A stretch of DNA of 43,977 bases from Chloroflexota bacterium (GCA_005880945.1 VBIU01000034.1:1-43977); one strand, 5' to 3'; counted from the stretch's first letter, positions 28,639 through 37,603 are shown. Notes: a model not told the origin generated them from the sequence alone. Numbers and translations: made by a program.

Positions 28639-29724
28639 TTGCTGCTCCGGCGCCTCCAACTTAGAAACCACCGCAACTACGCCCACCTAGACCTCGAGCC
28701 CAGTCCCGGCGTCAACGTTTTCATCGGCGCGAACGGTCAGGGCAAGACCAACCTGCTCGAGGCGGTTGCCATGCTGGCCCTGTCCGCGTCGCCGCGGGCG
28801 CGGCGCGATGTCGAGGTGGTCGGCCCAGTGGCTCCAGCCACGCGCATCGAGGCGGAGGTCGAAAGCCGGGGAACGGTGGTTGAGCTGGCGATTGCGCTCA
28901 GCGTCGAAGGCGAGCGCGCCAAGCGTTCGATCGACGTCGACGGCGCTCGGCGTCGCGCTTTCGACCTGCCTGGGCACTTTCGCGTCACCCTCTTCTGGCC
29001 TGACGACCTCGGCCTGGTCAAGGCCGGGCCAGAGCTCCGGCGACGGTTTCTGAACCAGATGCTGGTGCAGGTCGAGCCCGGCTACGCGCGCGCCCTTGCC
29101 GGGCTCAAGCGAGTGCTCGAGCAGAGGAACAGCCTCTTGAAGAGGATGGCCGCGGGCGAGGCAAGTGGAGACGTGCTCGAAGCCTGGGACGAGGAGCTGA
29201 TCCGGATCGGCGGCGAGGTCTCCGCGGCGCGTGCGCGCGCAGTCCGGGAGCTGCAGCCGGAAGCTGCCCGCGTCCACGCAGAGATCGCCTCCGGCGAACG
29301 CCTGGAAATCGAGTACCTCGGGCCTCCCGCCGACCTGGCGGAGGCTGTGCATAACTCGCTCTCCGAAGACCTCAGGCGTGGCGCAACATCCATCGGCCCT
29401 CACCGTGATGACGTGAAGGTGCTACTTGACGGGCGTGAGGCTCGCGCTTATGGGTCTCAGGGTCAGCAGAGGACGGCGGTGGTGAGCCTCAAGCTGGCCG
29501 AGGCCGCCATCGTCGCCCGGCGGACGGGTGAGCGCCCCGTGCTTTTGCTGGATGACGTTCTTTCCGAGCTCGACGGAGAGCGCCGGGCAGCCCTGCTGCG
29601 GCAGGTGGCCGGAGAGGGCCAGGTCATCATCACATCGGTCGAAGCGGGGCCTTTTCCACCCGAGCTGATATCCAATTCCAGGGTTTGGAGGGTCGCTGGG
29701 GGCGAAATTGCAGCCTGTGGATAA
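28639..29724 (+). CDS. recF: DNA replication and repair protein RecF
   Basis: 361 residues. SMC-like ATPase for single-strand gap repair. Walker A is GANGQGKTN (30-38), the ABC signature region is YGSQGQQRTAVVSLKLAEA and Walker B is PVLLLDDVLSELD. The TTG start at 28639 lies 8 bases after the dnaN stop with only a weak ribosome site. The 3' end overlaps the dciA start. Standard dnaA-dnaN-recF order. Confidence 0.97.
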   Translation: MLLRRLQLRNHRNYAHLDLEPSPGVNVFIGANGQGKTNLLEAVAMLALSASPRARRDVEVVGPVAPATRIEAEVESRGTVVELAIALSVEGERAKRSIDVDGARRRAFDLPGHFRVTLFWPDDLGLVKAGPELRRRFLNQMLVQVEPGYARALAGLKRVLEQRNSLLKRMAAGEASGDVLEAWDEELIRIGGEVSAARARAVRELQPEAARVHAEIASGERLEIEYLGPPADLAEAVHNSLSEDLRRGATSIGPHRDDVKVLLDGREARAYGSQGQQRTAVVSLKLAEAAIVARRTGERPVLLLDDVLSELDGERRAALLRQVAGEGQVIITSVEAGPFPPELISNSRVWRVAGGEIAACG

Positions 29725-30016
29725 GCTGGGCAATATCCTGCCTCGGGTGCTGCGCCGCCAGCCGGGCGGCGGACGCCTGCTGGGGTCTCAGGTGGCCTCT
29801 GCATTCCGCAATCTGATCGGCCCCGAACCGGCCAGATTGTGCGACGAGGTCGAACTGCATTCGGGGACCCTGCTGGTCACCACCTCCAGTCCCGCCCTGG
29901 CGCACCAGCTCAGGCTCGATTCCGAAACCATCGTGGCGCGCCTGAACGGCCTTGACCTCGGCCGCAAAGTACGCGCCTTCCGCGTCCGCATCGGACGGTC
30001 GACGTACTCGGATTGA
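29708..30016 (+). CDS. dciA: DUF721 protein, probable DciA helicase loader
   Basis: 102 residues with a DUF721 core (about 25-95: VASAFRNLIGP, LLVTTSSPALAHQLRLDSETI, LNGLDLGRKVRAFRVRIG). DciA-type proteins load the replicative helicase in bacteria that lack DnaC. It starts with TTG 29708, or GTG 29717, overlapping the recF end. A perfect reverse DnaA box (29716-29724) covers the start region. Position right after recF is characteristic of DUF721 genes in Gram-positive-type genomes. The symbol is an inference from family and context. Confidence 0.85.
   Translation: MQPVDKLGNILPRVLRRQPGGGRLLGSQVASAFRNLIGPEPARLCDEVELHSGTLLVTTSSPALAHQLRLDSETIVARLNGLDLGRKVRAFRVRIGRSTYSD
29716..29724 (-). promoter_or_regulatory. 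Perfect DnaA box at the recF-dciA junction
   Basis: The minus strand reads TTATCCACA, an exact match to the classical DnaA box. It covers the last 9 bases of recF and the start of dciA. It is the only exact classical box I saw in the window. Confidence 0.6.
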
Positions 30017-30035
30017 CCATGCCCGGAGCCCACCG

Positions 30036-32795
30036 GTGAGGCTAGGACTCGAGCAGGCGCGGGCAGCCTCCATCGGACGCGGAGCGGTGCGGGTGGTCGC
30101 CGGCGCCGGAACAGGGAAGACAGCGGTGATCGCCGAACGGTTTCGCAGGCTGGTCGCGGCCGGCGCGCCGGCGAGCTCGATCCTGGTCATGACTTTCACC
30201 GACCGCGCCGCCGGCGAGATGCGCCAGCGCATCGAAGACCTCACGGACGCGCCGGCGCCTGCCGTCGGCACCTTTCATTCCGTCGCTCTTGGGTGGCTGC
30301 GAGCGGATGGCCGGCTCGTCGGGGTGCCGCCAGGGTTCCGCATCCTGGCCGGCGCTGACCGATGGATTCTTGCCCGCGAGCTCATGTGGGACCTGGGCGA
30401 CATGGTGCTCACCGGAGACGAACGTCCTGACGATCTGGTCTCCCCCGCGCTGCAGATGCTGGAGCGGTTGAAGCAGGAGCTCGTGCCGCTCAAGCGTCTT
30501 GCCGCGTGGGCCACGTCGAGCGATGACCCCGAGCGTGCTGGACTGATGAACGCCTGCGTGGCTCTCTTCCGGGCTTATGAGCGCGCTTGTGCCAGGCAGA
30601 GGCTCCTCGACTTCGAAGACCTGCTGGCGCTGGCCGTGCGAATGCTCGAGGAGCAGCCGGCAGTGCTCCGCGCGTACCGCGCGCGCTACCCGCACGTGCT
30701 GGTCGATGAGTACCAGGACCTGAACCTTGCACAGGAGCGCCTCGTCGAGCTGATCTCGGAGGGCGGCGAACCGTTTGTGGTCGGTGACGACGACCAGAGC
30801 ATCTACCGCTTCAGGGGAGCATCGCGCGCGAGCCTCGAACGATTCAGGATGCATTTCCCGTCCGCACTGACGGTCACGCTCGGGCGCAACCATCGCAGCT
30901 CGCGACGGATCGTGACCGCCGCGTCTGCCCTGATCGCCAACAGCCCCGAGCGCCTGCCGAAGCAGCTGAGGTCCAGTCGTGCCGGCGACAAGGTCGAAAT
31001 GTGGCTGTGCCCGGACGGCGCGACCGAGGCGGGCGCAATCGCCGCTGAGGCCGAGCGCCTTGTCAAGGCGGGCACGCCGCTGCCGGCGATCGCCGTCTTG
31101 TGCCGCACTCACGCCATCGCCCGGCCGATCGCGATTGCGCTGGCGGCGCGACGTCTTCCACATGTCGTTGTCGGCGGTTCTGGGTTTTACGACCGGCCTG
31201 AGGTGAGGGACGTGATTGCGTTGCTGCGGGTCACGCGCAACCCGACCGACCTGGTCGCGCTCGCGCGTGCTCTGACGCGTCCGCCGTGGAGTCTGGATGC
31301 AGCATCCGCGCTGGCCACGCTGCGCGACCGAGGGCCGATCGCGCCACTTGACGCGCTTGAGCAGTGGACGCCGGCGGCCGGTCCGGCATCGCTGCTTCGC
31401 GCCCTGTCGAAGGCCGCGGCGGAGATCGATGTACGCGACCTCTTCTTCGAGCTGATGGAGAGGAGCCGGTACCTCGAGATCTTGAGCGCCGGCCTCGAGA
31501 CCAGCGAAGCAGCGCGGGCCATCGCAAACGTAAGCCGCTTTGCGGAGCTGATCGCCGACTTCTGCGAGACATCCGCCGACCGTTCGCTGGAGTCTTATAT
31601 GCGCCACCTGGACCTCGTCATGCTGTCGGGTGAGGATGAGGAACCGGCCGCCGTTGAGGGCCTCGTCGACGCGATCCAGGTGATGACGATCCACCAGGCC
31701 AAGGGCCTCGAGTTCGACGTCGTCTTCGTGCCCGGGTTGGTGGAAGGGCGGTTGCCCCAATCCGGTCGGTCGCCTCGCTTCGAGCTGCCGCCGCCGGTGC
31801 TCGAACCGCTGGTGCGCGGACGCGAGGACGTCGTGGCGGAGGAAAGGCGCCTGCTGTACGTCGCGATGACACGAGCGAGGCAGCGCCTGTACCTGACCCG
31901 CGCCTCGCACTATGAGGGCGGCCGTCGGTGGAGGGACTCACGATTCCTCTCCGAGGTGAGGAGCGCCGGCCCGCGGGTAGTTTGTGAGCGAGAGGTTCCT
32001 GCCGGCGAAAGCCCCTCTCCCCAGCCCTCTCCCCGGCGGGGAGAGGAGAACGCCGAGCTTCTCCTGTCCTATTCCGCCATCGCCGTGTACCGCGACTGCC
32101 CAAAGCAGTATTGGTACCGCTACGTGCAGCGCCTGCCTGCGGTGCAGAGCGCCGAGGCGGTTCACGGGGTGATCCTCCACGAGGTGTTGAGACGGGCCGG
32201 CGGCGCGAGGCAGAACGGAAAGAAGATCACGGCCGCGCTGTTGAGGTCCCTCCATGCGGACGTCTGGAGCTCGACATCGTTCCCAGACGCGCGTCGCGCC
32301 CCCACTTTCAAACGCAACGGAGCGAATCAGCTGGAGGCGTATCGAAAGAGCGGGGGCTTCGATTCCACGCCGGAGTACCTCGAGCACGAATTCACCGCCG
32401 CGATCGACGGCTGGACGTTGCGCGGTGTCATCGACCGGGTCGATCGCACGGAGGAGGGCTGGCGGATTCTCGACTACAAGAGCGGAAGGCGGGTGGCCCG
32501 CGGCCGTCGCGATCTGCAGGTGGCGCTGTACGCGATGGGCGCCGCGACCGCGCTCTCGCTCGAGGCGGACGGCGCCCTAAAGGGCACGACACCGCCTCGG
32601 ATCGACCTGGAGGTCGTCTACCTGGCGTCAGGCGAAACGATCAGCCTCGAGCGGACCGACGCGCTGGTCGTAGAGGCGCAGAAGCAGGGCGCCGAGGTGG
32701 CCGACGGAGCCAGGGCCGGCCGCTTCGAAGCGCGGCCCGACCGGCGTCGGTGCCGGCTGTGCCCCTACCGGCTCGCTTGCGCCGACGCCCTGTAG
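30036..32795 (+). CDS. UvrD-like helicase fused to PD-(D/E)XK nuclease with Fe-S motif
   Basis: 919 residues from the GTG at 30036, which has GGAG 7 bases upstream. Superfamily 1 helicase: Walker A VVAGAGTGKTA (20-30), DEYQD near 222, VGDDDQSIYRFRG, IHQAKGLEFDVVFVPGL, and VAMTRARQRLYLTRA. The C-terminal nuclease shows GVIDRVD and ILDYKSG (about 797-816). Cysteines at 688, 906, 909 and 915 fit the AddB/AdnB-type 4Fe-4S pattern. It probably processes DNA ends for recombination. A REP-like palindrome is inserted in frame between the helicase and nuclease (32012-32046). The 3' end overlaps the convergent glycosyltransferase by 31 bases. Confidence 0.93.
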   Translation: MRLGLEQARAASIGRGAVRVVAGAGTGKTAVIAERFRRLVAAGAPASSILVMTFTDRAAGEMRQRIEDLTDAPAPAVGTFHSVALGWLRADGRLVGVPPGFRILAGADRWILARELMWDLGDMVLTGDERPDDLVSPALQMLERLKQELVPLKRLAAWATSSDDPERAGLMNACVALFRAYERACARQRLLDFEDLLALAVRMLEEQPAVLRAYRARYPHVLVDEYQDLNLAQERLVELISEGGEPFVVGDDDQSIYRFRGASRASLERFRMHFPSALTVTLGRNHRSSRRIVTAASALIANSPERLPKQLRSSRAGDKVEMWLCPDGATEAGAIAAEAERLVKAGTPLPAIAVLCRTHAIARPIAIALAARRLPHVVVGGSGFYDRPEVRDVIALLRVTRNPTDLVALARALTRPPWSLDAASALATLRDRGPIAPLDALEQWTPAAGPASLLRALSKAAAEIDVRDLFFELMERSRYLEILSAGLETSEAARAIANVSRFAELIADFCETSADRSLESYMRHLDLVMLSGEDEEPAAVEGLVDAIQVMTIHQAKGLEFDVVFVPGLVEGRLPQSGRSPRFELPPPVLEPLVRGREDVVAEERRLLYVAMTRARQRLYLTRASHYEGGRRWRDSRFLSEVRSAGPRVVCEREVPAGESPSPQPSPRRGEENAELLLSYSAIAVYRDCPKQYWYRYVQRLPAVQSAEAVHGVILHEVLRRAGGARQNGKKITAALLRSLHADVWSSTSFPDARRAPTFKRNGANQLEAYRKSGGFDSTPEYLEHEFTAAIDGWTLRGVIDRVDRTEEGWRILDYKSGRRVARGRRDLQVALYAMGAATALSLEADGALKGTTPPRIDLEVVYLASGETISLERTDALVVEAQKQGAEVADGARAGRFEARPDRRRCRLCPYRLACADAL
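32012..32046. repeat. REP-like GC-rich palindromic unit inside the helicase-nuclease gene
   Basis: CCTCTCCCC (32026-32034), a GGC loop and GGGGAGAGG (32038-32046) form a perfect 9-bp hairpin, preceded by another CCCCTCTCCCC copy. The reading frame stays open and encodes SPSPQPSPRRGE, the peptide often produced when this widespread repeat family lies in a gene. Confidence 0.75.
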
Positions 32796-34015
32796 CGAGC
32801 CGCCAGCAGCAAGCACTCGCGAGCGATGTCGGAGGATGCGTAAGGGTGCGCAAGCTCCGCCGCCCGGCGCGACATCTCACGCCAGGTCGGTCCGCCCTCG
32901 GCCAGGACCCGCACCTCTTCCAGCAGGTCGGCCTCCTTCGGCGAGAACTTGCCGACGCCGGACTTGACGACGAAGTCGACGTTCGGAGATTCCTGTCCCG
33001 GCAGGAAGCCCGTGATGATCAGCGGCAAGCCGGTGGCGAGCGCCTCGGCGATGGCGCCGGGACCGGCCTTGGTGACGGTGACATCGCACGCGCGCATCAG
33101 CTCCGGCATGTAATCGACAAAGCCGAGCACCAGGGTCGGGGTGGCAAAGTGCACGCGGGCCAGCCGGCGCCGCAGCTTCTCGTTGCGGCCGCAGATGGCC
33201 ACGACCTGCCATTGCTGAAGCTCCCACGCCAGCATGCGCACCTGCTTCAGAAGGCTGCCGGCGCCGGCCGCGCCGCCCATGACCAGGATCGTGAAGCGCG
33301 ACTCGTCGAGGCCGAACCGGCGGCGCAACGCTTGCTTCTCACCTGGTGCGGGAGGGCGGAAGCGCAAGTCGACTGGCAGGCCGAGGAGCTTGACGCGGTC
33401 TGGCGGAACCCGGCGCCGGATCGCGACTTTTCGCGCCAGCTCCGTCGGCGCAACCACCAGGTCCGCCTGGCTGAACGTCCAGCCTCGATGGAAATCGACG
33501 AGGTCTGTGATCACCGTCATCAGGGCGCGCGGACGGCCGCACTTCTGGATCGCCTGGTACGTCATGTGGTTGAGCAGGGGATGCACCGACAGCAGGACGT
33601 CGGGGTCGTGCTTCTTGATCAGCTCGACCGTGACCTTGCGCACGCCTCGACCAAAGACAGCGCGGATGGCGGCGAATGTCGGTTTCGTGTTGCTCGAGTG
33701 ATAGACGGCGCCCCAGGCGACTCTCGATCGCTGGATCATGGGCGAGTAGAGAGACGCGAGCCTGCGCACCACGGCTGGGCCCTGAGCCATAAGCGGGTCG
33801 GCCACCGTCACCACGCATGTGGGGTCGAACAACTTGAGCGCATCCGTGAGCGCGCGAGCCGCCGCGCGATGACCGCCGCCGGTGTCGCTGAACAGGATCA
33901 GGATTCTGGGCGCGCCGCCGACAGGGGTCGGGACTGGGGACGGAGCCTGCTGTGGGCCGGCGCCCGCCGGCAGCGCGCCTACCTGCGTCTCGCGGCTGCC
34001 CGGCGCGCGATCCAC
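32765..34015 (-). CDS. MGDG synthase/MurG-like GT28 lipid glycosyltransferase
   Basis: About 416 residues from the GTG at 34015. Start uncertain: it overlaps the cytochrome gene by 37 bases, and no ATG or TTG lies closer to the conserved core. The N-terminal MGDG-synthase motif ILILFSDTGGGHR and the C-terminal GT28 sugar-nucleotide motif (TKAGPGAIAEALATGLPLIITGFLPG, split here as two blocks) place it with diacylglycerol glycosyltransferases of the UgtP type. It would make glycolipids at the cytoplasmic face of the membrane. It is co-oriented with and coupled to the cytochrome c gene. The 3' end overlaps the helicase gene by 31 bases. Confidence 0.88.
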   Translation of the reverse strand: MDRAPGSRETQVGALPAGAGPQQAPSPVPTPVGGAPRILILFSDTGGGHRAAARALTDALKLFDPTCVVTVADPLMAQGPAVVRRLASLYSPMIQRSRVAWGAVYHSSNTKPTFAAIRAVFGRGVRKVTVELIKKHDPDVLLSVHPLLNHMTYQAIQKCGRPRALMTVITDLVDFHRGWTFSQADLVVAPTELARKVAIRRRVPPDRVKLLGLPVDLRFRPPAPGEKQALRRRFGLDESRFTILVMGGAAGAGSLLKQVRMLAWELQQWQVVAICGRNEKLRRRLARVHFATPTLVLGFVDYMPELMRACDVTVTKAGPGAIAEALATGLPLIITGFLPGQESPNVDFVVKSGVGKFSPKEADLLEEVRVLAEGGPTWREMSRRAAELAHPYASSDIARECLLLAARYRASAQASR

Positions 34016-34560
34016 CGCATGTTGTATTGCGCGAGCAGAAGGGTGATGAACACCATCCCGGCGATTCCGATGCCCACCCACAGGATCGTCCGCTTGGCAA
34101 GCTCGTTGGCCGACAGCGGCGGCTCGCCATGCCGGTTCTGGTCGATGATGAAAGCCGCCAGGTCCTTTACGTCCTGGTCGGTCAGGCTCGGGTTGCCGCC
34201 CTTGACGGGCATGTCGACTGCCCCCGGATCACCCGCCTGGTGCTTTCGGCCGTTGGTGATGATGCTGATCAAAAAGGCCGGGTCGAGGCTGTCGGGCACG
34301 CCCGGCAGCTTTGCGATGGGATTGAGGGCGGGCCCGATGCTCCCGCCCAGGCTCGCGCCATGGCAGCTCGTGCAGTTGGCCGCATAAAGGGTCGCCCCTT
34401 TGGCCGGATCGCCGGGCAATGGCGCCGGGCCGCCCGATGGGGATGGCGAGCTGTCGGCCATGGTGCTGATCGCGGTGAGCGCCACCAGCGCCGGCACGGC
34501 CACGGCCAGCAGCACTGACAGCTTCAAGCCCCGGTTGAGGCGCATGGCGCGCCAAATCAT
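33979..34560 (-). CDS. Membrane-anchored class I c-type cytochrome
   Basis: 193 residues. N-terminal signal/anchor (about 13-33), a short Pro/Ser linker, then a single heme site NCTSCHG (Cys63, Cys66, His67) with a likely axial Met117 in AVDMPVKGG. A C-terminal membrane helix (about 159-180) is followed by a basic tail. So it is held in the membrane facing outwards and could carry electrons between respiratory complexes. No oxidase or bc-complex genes are nearby. ATG 34560 is taken; an ATG five codons later is also possible. It shares a message with the GT28 gene. Confidence 0.88.
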   Translation of the reverse strand: MIWRAMRLNRGLKLSVLLAVAVPALVALTAISTMADSSPSPSGGPAPLPGDPAKGATLYAANCTSCHGASLGGSIGPALNPIAKLPGVPDSLDPAFLISIITNGRKHQAGDPGAVDMPVKGGNPSLTDQDVKDLAAFIIDQNRHGEPPLSANELAKRTILWVGIGIAGMVFITLLLAQYNMRWIARRAAARRR

Positions 34561-34703
34561 AACCTGCCCATATTTTGGGCCCCCGGCGGGAATAGCAGGG
34601 AAGCGCGTAGGTTTTATCTCTGATATGGCGTCATGCTCTCCGGTCTCCCGTTCGCCTTTCTGCTGCGTATCGAGGCGCTGGCTAGACGCGAGATCGGCCT
34701 ACC

Positions 34704-36008
34704 GTGGCTGAGTCGACTCAACTGATCTCCGACCGCTCCGCCAGGCGGCGGATCGCGGTCGTCTCCATGCACACGTCTCCGACGGCCTCGCTGGGCCAGG
34801 ACGGCAACGGCGGCCTCAACGTCTACGTCCGCGAGGTGTGCAGCGCTTTCAGCGATCGGGGCATTGCCACCGACATCTTCACCCGAAGGCAGTCTCCCGA
34901 CGACCCGGCCATCGAATCCCTCGCGCCGCTTTCGCGCGTCATCTATCTGACGGCCGGCCGGAGCCTGGACAAATACGCGCTCTACAGCGAGGTGCCCGGT
35001 TTCGCGGCTGGGATCCGGTCGTTTGCCGAGAGCGAGCAGCTCCAGTACGACCTCCTCTATTCGCACTACTGGCTTTCGGGTGAGGTCGCCTGCCTGCTGC
35101 GCCCAGAGATGGGGGCCGGTTGGGCGCATACGGCGCACACCCTCGGCCTCGTCAAGAACCGGACTCTGGCGAGCGGCGCGCGCCCGGAGCCGGCGCAGCG
35201 CATACGTGTGGAAGGCGAGATCGCCCAGCAGGCGGACCTGCTTATCGTTTCCACCCCGGACGAAAGTGACGACCTGGTTCGATCCTATCGGGCTAACCCC
35301 GAGCGTGTTTTCGTCGTGGCGCCTGGCATCGACCTGGCCACCTTCCAGCCCCTCGACCGCGCTGAGGCTCGCCGGAAGATCGGCTACGGCCCCGGCCGGC
35401 TGATGCTGTTCGTCGGCAGGCTCGAGCGCCTCAAGGGCGTCGAGGTCGCGATCCGCGCGCTTGCGCTGCTGCGCGACCGCGAGCATGACGACCTCCGCTT
35501 CGTGGTGGTGGGCGGGGACGCCCACCAGGGCGGCTCCCAGGACGGCGACGAGAGCGAGAAGGAAAGGTTGAAGGCTGTCGCCTCGGCGCTGGGCGTCCGC
35601 GATCGCGTCGACTTCCTGGGGTCGGTCGCCCATCACGAGCTCCCTTACTTCTACGCGGCGGCCGACGTCTGCGTGATGCCCTCGTACAGCGAATCGTTCG
35701 GCCTGGTTGCTCTCGAAGCCCAGGCGTGCGGCCGCCCTGTCGTCGCGTCCGGAGTCTCAGGGCTGCGTTCGGTGGTGCGCGACGAGGTCAGCGGATATCT
35801 GATCGACGGACACGACCCCGCCGTTTATGCGGAACGGATCGGACGGCTGCTGGCGGATCCGGAGCTCGCGACCCAGATGGGTCTAAGGGGCCGGCTGCTG
35901 GCCCAGCGATTCTCGTGGACGCGGACTGCCGACAGGCTGGAGGGACTGTTCGAGGACCTGATCGAGAGCAGTCATGCACGCGTCCAGGCCGGCGTGCGGC
36001 ACGAATAG
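34704..36008 (+). CDS. MshA-like GT4 glycosyltransferase
   Basis: 434 residues. Two Rossmann domains of a GT-B enzyme. The N-terminal domain has SMHTSPTASLGQDGNGGLNVYVREV and LLYSHYWLSGEVA. The C-terminal domain has LFVGRLERLKG, the EX7E motif in PSYSESFGLVALEAQACGRPVV, and GYLIDGHDP. Closest by pattern to MshA/sucrose-phosphate-synthase-like enzymes using UDP-sugars. Mycothiol synthesis is possible but no other msh gene is visible. GTG start at 34704 has no clear ribosome site. It is divergent from the cytochrome gene by 143 bases. The 3' end overlaps the lipoprotein gene by 37 bases. Confidence 0.9.
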   Translation: MAESTQLISDRSARRRIAVVSMHTSPTASLGQDGNGGLNVYVREVCSAFSDRGIATDIFTRRQSPDDPAIESLAPLSRVIYLTAGRSLDKYALYSEVPGFAAGIRSFAESEQLQYDLLYSHYWLSGEVACLLRPEMGAGWAHTAHTLGLVKNRTLASGARPEPAQRIRVEGEIAQQADLLIVSTPDESDDLVRSYRANPERVFVVAPGIDLATFQPLDRAEARRKIGYGPGRLMLFVGRLERLKGVEVAIRALALLRDREHDDLRFVVVGGDAHQGGSQDGDESEKERLKAVASALGVRDRVDFLGSVAHHELPYFYAAADVCVMPSYSESFGLVALEAQACGRPVVASGVSGLRSVVRDEVSGYLIDGHDPAVYAERIGRLLADPELATQMGLRGRLLAQRFSWTRTADRLEGLFEDLIESSHARVQAGVRHE

Positions 36009-37564
36009 GGAAACGACTCAGGGTCGAACACGGTGAGCGGCGCCGGCCTGGTCCCGTCGCTGTTCATCAACCAGACTTGATTGCCGTTCAGGAACGCGAT
36101 CTGGTGGCCGTCGGGTGACGGCACGGGGTTCGCCACCGCAACGTTTGGATCGGACGGCATCCCAAGTGCTGGGGTCAGCACCGTGGGCGGCGCGATCGCG
36201 CTGACCAGAAAGGCCTTTCGCACGACAACCGTGTCTGCCTGCAACCCAGCCGCGAAAACGAGGTGGACCGAATCCGGCAGCCATGCCGGCGCGCCGATCT
36301 CCGCGCCGCTGGCAATCGTCACCGTCGCACCTGGGCCGGTCAGGTTGCGGACCTTGAGGCTCGTCAGCTGGATGTCCTGCCGCAGGTATGCGATCCGGTT
36401 TCCAGCAGGAGCCCATGCGAGATCGCTGATCGGCGCGTTCTCGAGCGCCAGCTGGTAACGGGCCTGTAGGCCGACGTCGTAGCCCCAGATCACGCTCGAT
36501 TCGGAGCCTACCGCGACATACGCCAGCCGCCCCCCGCCCGGCGCCACGACGGCCCGGGAGACTGCGGCCGATATCAAAGTGTCGGCCCCACCTGCCGAAA
36601 GGCGATGCAGCGCGCCCGCTTCGTCGATGTACACGTACCCCATTCCCGATGCGAGCGCCGCCGCCCATGTCGCTTTGAATCCAAGCGGCACCGGATCCTG
36701 GCCAGGCGTGAAAGCAGACCACGACCCGCCATCGCCCTGAATGACCAACCGGTCGCCCTCGGGCGACCAGCTGAAGGAGCGCACCAGCCCTCCCCCTGCC
36801 AGCTTGCGAGGGAAGCCGGATTCATTGACGATCCAAAGCGGTCCGGAGGTACCGTCGGCGGTCGAGGTCGTGAATGCGACCCAACGGCGCAGCTCACGAA
36901 CGGCGCCGGTGATGAACGCGACGCTGATGTCCCGCGCGATCTGGTTGCCATCCGCGTCTCTGGCGGCGGTGGTCACCGCGATGGCGTACTCGGTCGAGGC
37001 TCGCAGCAGGGTGCCGGGTGCGATGATCGCGTGGCGTCCGTCGGTAGGGTCGATTCGGACGCTGAAGGCTGACGGTGGAGTGAGCGTGAGCGCGCGGGCA
37101 AGGCTGGCGCCGTCCATGTCGCGGGTGAAGTTGAGGGAAAGGTAGGCGGCCGGGTCGACACCACTCTCGCCGTTGGCCGGTGTTGAGCCTGCCAGGTTCG
37201 GCGGACCTTCGGTGACGAACGACCAGTGATGTCGAAGCACTGCGGCATTGCCGGCCGCGTCCATGTATCCGGGCTCGAGCACAACCTCATAAGTCGTACT
37301 CGGGGCGAGAGTCGGGTGCTCGTAGGCGAGCTGCCTCGGGCTGACCCACACGAGATTCCCCGCGGTCGCCGGCACCAGGTGGAGACGGCTTTCGATGGAA
37401 GGGATGTCCACGTCGTGATCGAATGTGATCTTGATGGGCGTCGCCGTCGACACGTCCTTCGCGCCGCGCTCCGGCGAGTAGGCGACGATCTGCGGCGGAT
37501 TTCCGCCGCAGGCAGAGATGGTTGCCATCACGAGCAACGCGACGCCGACCGATCCGAGCTTCAC
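35972..37564 (-). CDS. Lipoprotein with Ig-like domains and beta-propeller repeats
   Basis: 530 residues. Lipoprotein signal with lipobox TISAC (Cys19). Two Ig-like (Big_5 type) domains follow: about 22-118 (YSPERGAKDVSTATPIKITFD) and 120-218 (STPANGESGVDPAAYLSLNF). The rest is a TolB/WD40-like propeller with repeats such as RSFSWSPEGDRLVI, SDLAWAPAGNRIAYL, GAPAWLPDSVHLVFA and PVPSPDGHQIAFL. It should sit on the outer face of the membrane and bind protein or polymer. The GTG start is preceded by AAGGTGAGG. It lies 39 bases after the DUF4388 gene, likely the same operon. Confidence 0.87.
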   Translation of the reverse strand: MKLGSVGVALLVMATISACGGNPPQIVAYSPERGAKDVSTATPIKITFDHDVDIPSIESRLHLVPATAGNLVWVSPRQLAYEHPTLAPSTTYEVVLEPGYMDAAGNAAVLRHHWSFVTEGPPNLAGSTPANGESGVDPAAYLSLNFTRDMDGASLARALTLTPPSAFSVRIDPTDGRHAIIAPGTLLRASTEYAIAVTTAARDADGNQIARDISVAFITGAVRELRRWVAFTTSTADGTSGPLWIVNESGFPRKLAGGGLVRSFSWSPEGDRLVIQGDGGSWSAFTPGQDPVPLGFKATWAAALASGMGYVYIDEAGALHRLSAGGADTLISAAVSRAVVAPGGGRLAYVAVGSESSVIWGYDVGLQARYQLALENAPISDLAWAPAGNRIAYLRQDIQLTSLKVRNLTGPGATVTIASGAEIGAPAWLPDSVHLVFAAGLQADTVVVRKAFLVSAIAPPTVLTPALGMPSDPNVAVANPVPSPDGHQIAFLNGNQVWLMNSDGTRPAPLTVFDPESFPYSCRTPAWTRA

Positions 37565-37603
37565 TTCCTCACCTTACCGGCGGCCGCTTGGGGAGGCGTC
37601 CTC

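Noticed and set aside
30042..31910. Very long open frame antisense to the helicase gene
   Set aside because: In GC-rich DNA the reverse frame stays open by codon bias. The translation is Arg/Gln/His-rich with no domain, whereas the sense strand has all helicase motifs.
32111..34387. Long plus-strand frame across the glycosyltransferase and cytochrome genes
   Set aside because: It crosses several well-supported genes and encodes no recognisable domain; it is a shadow frame.
34633..34725. Short 30-codon frame (ATG 34633) overlapping the start of the MshA-like gene
   Set aside because: It could couple translation, but the upstream hexamer TGATAT is a poor minus-10 and the peptide shows no coding signal.
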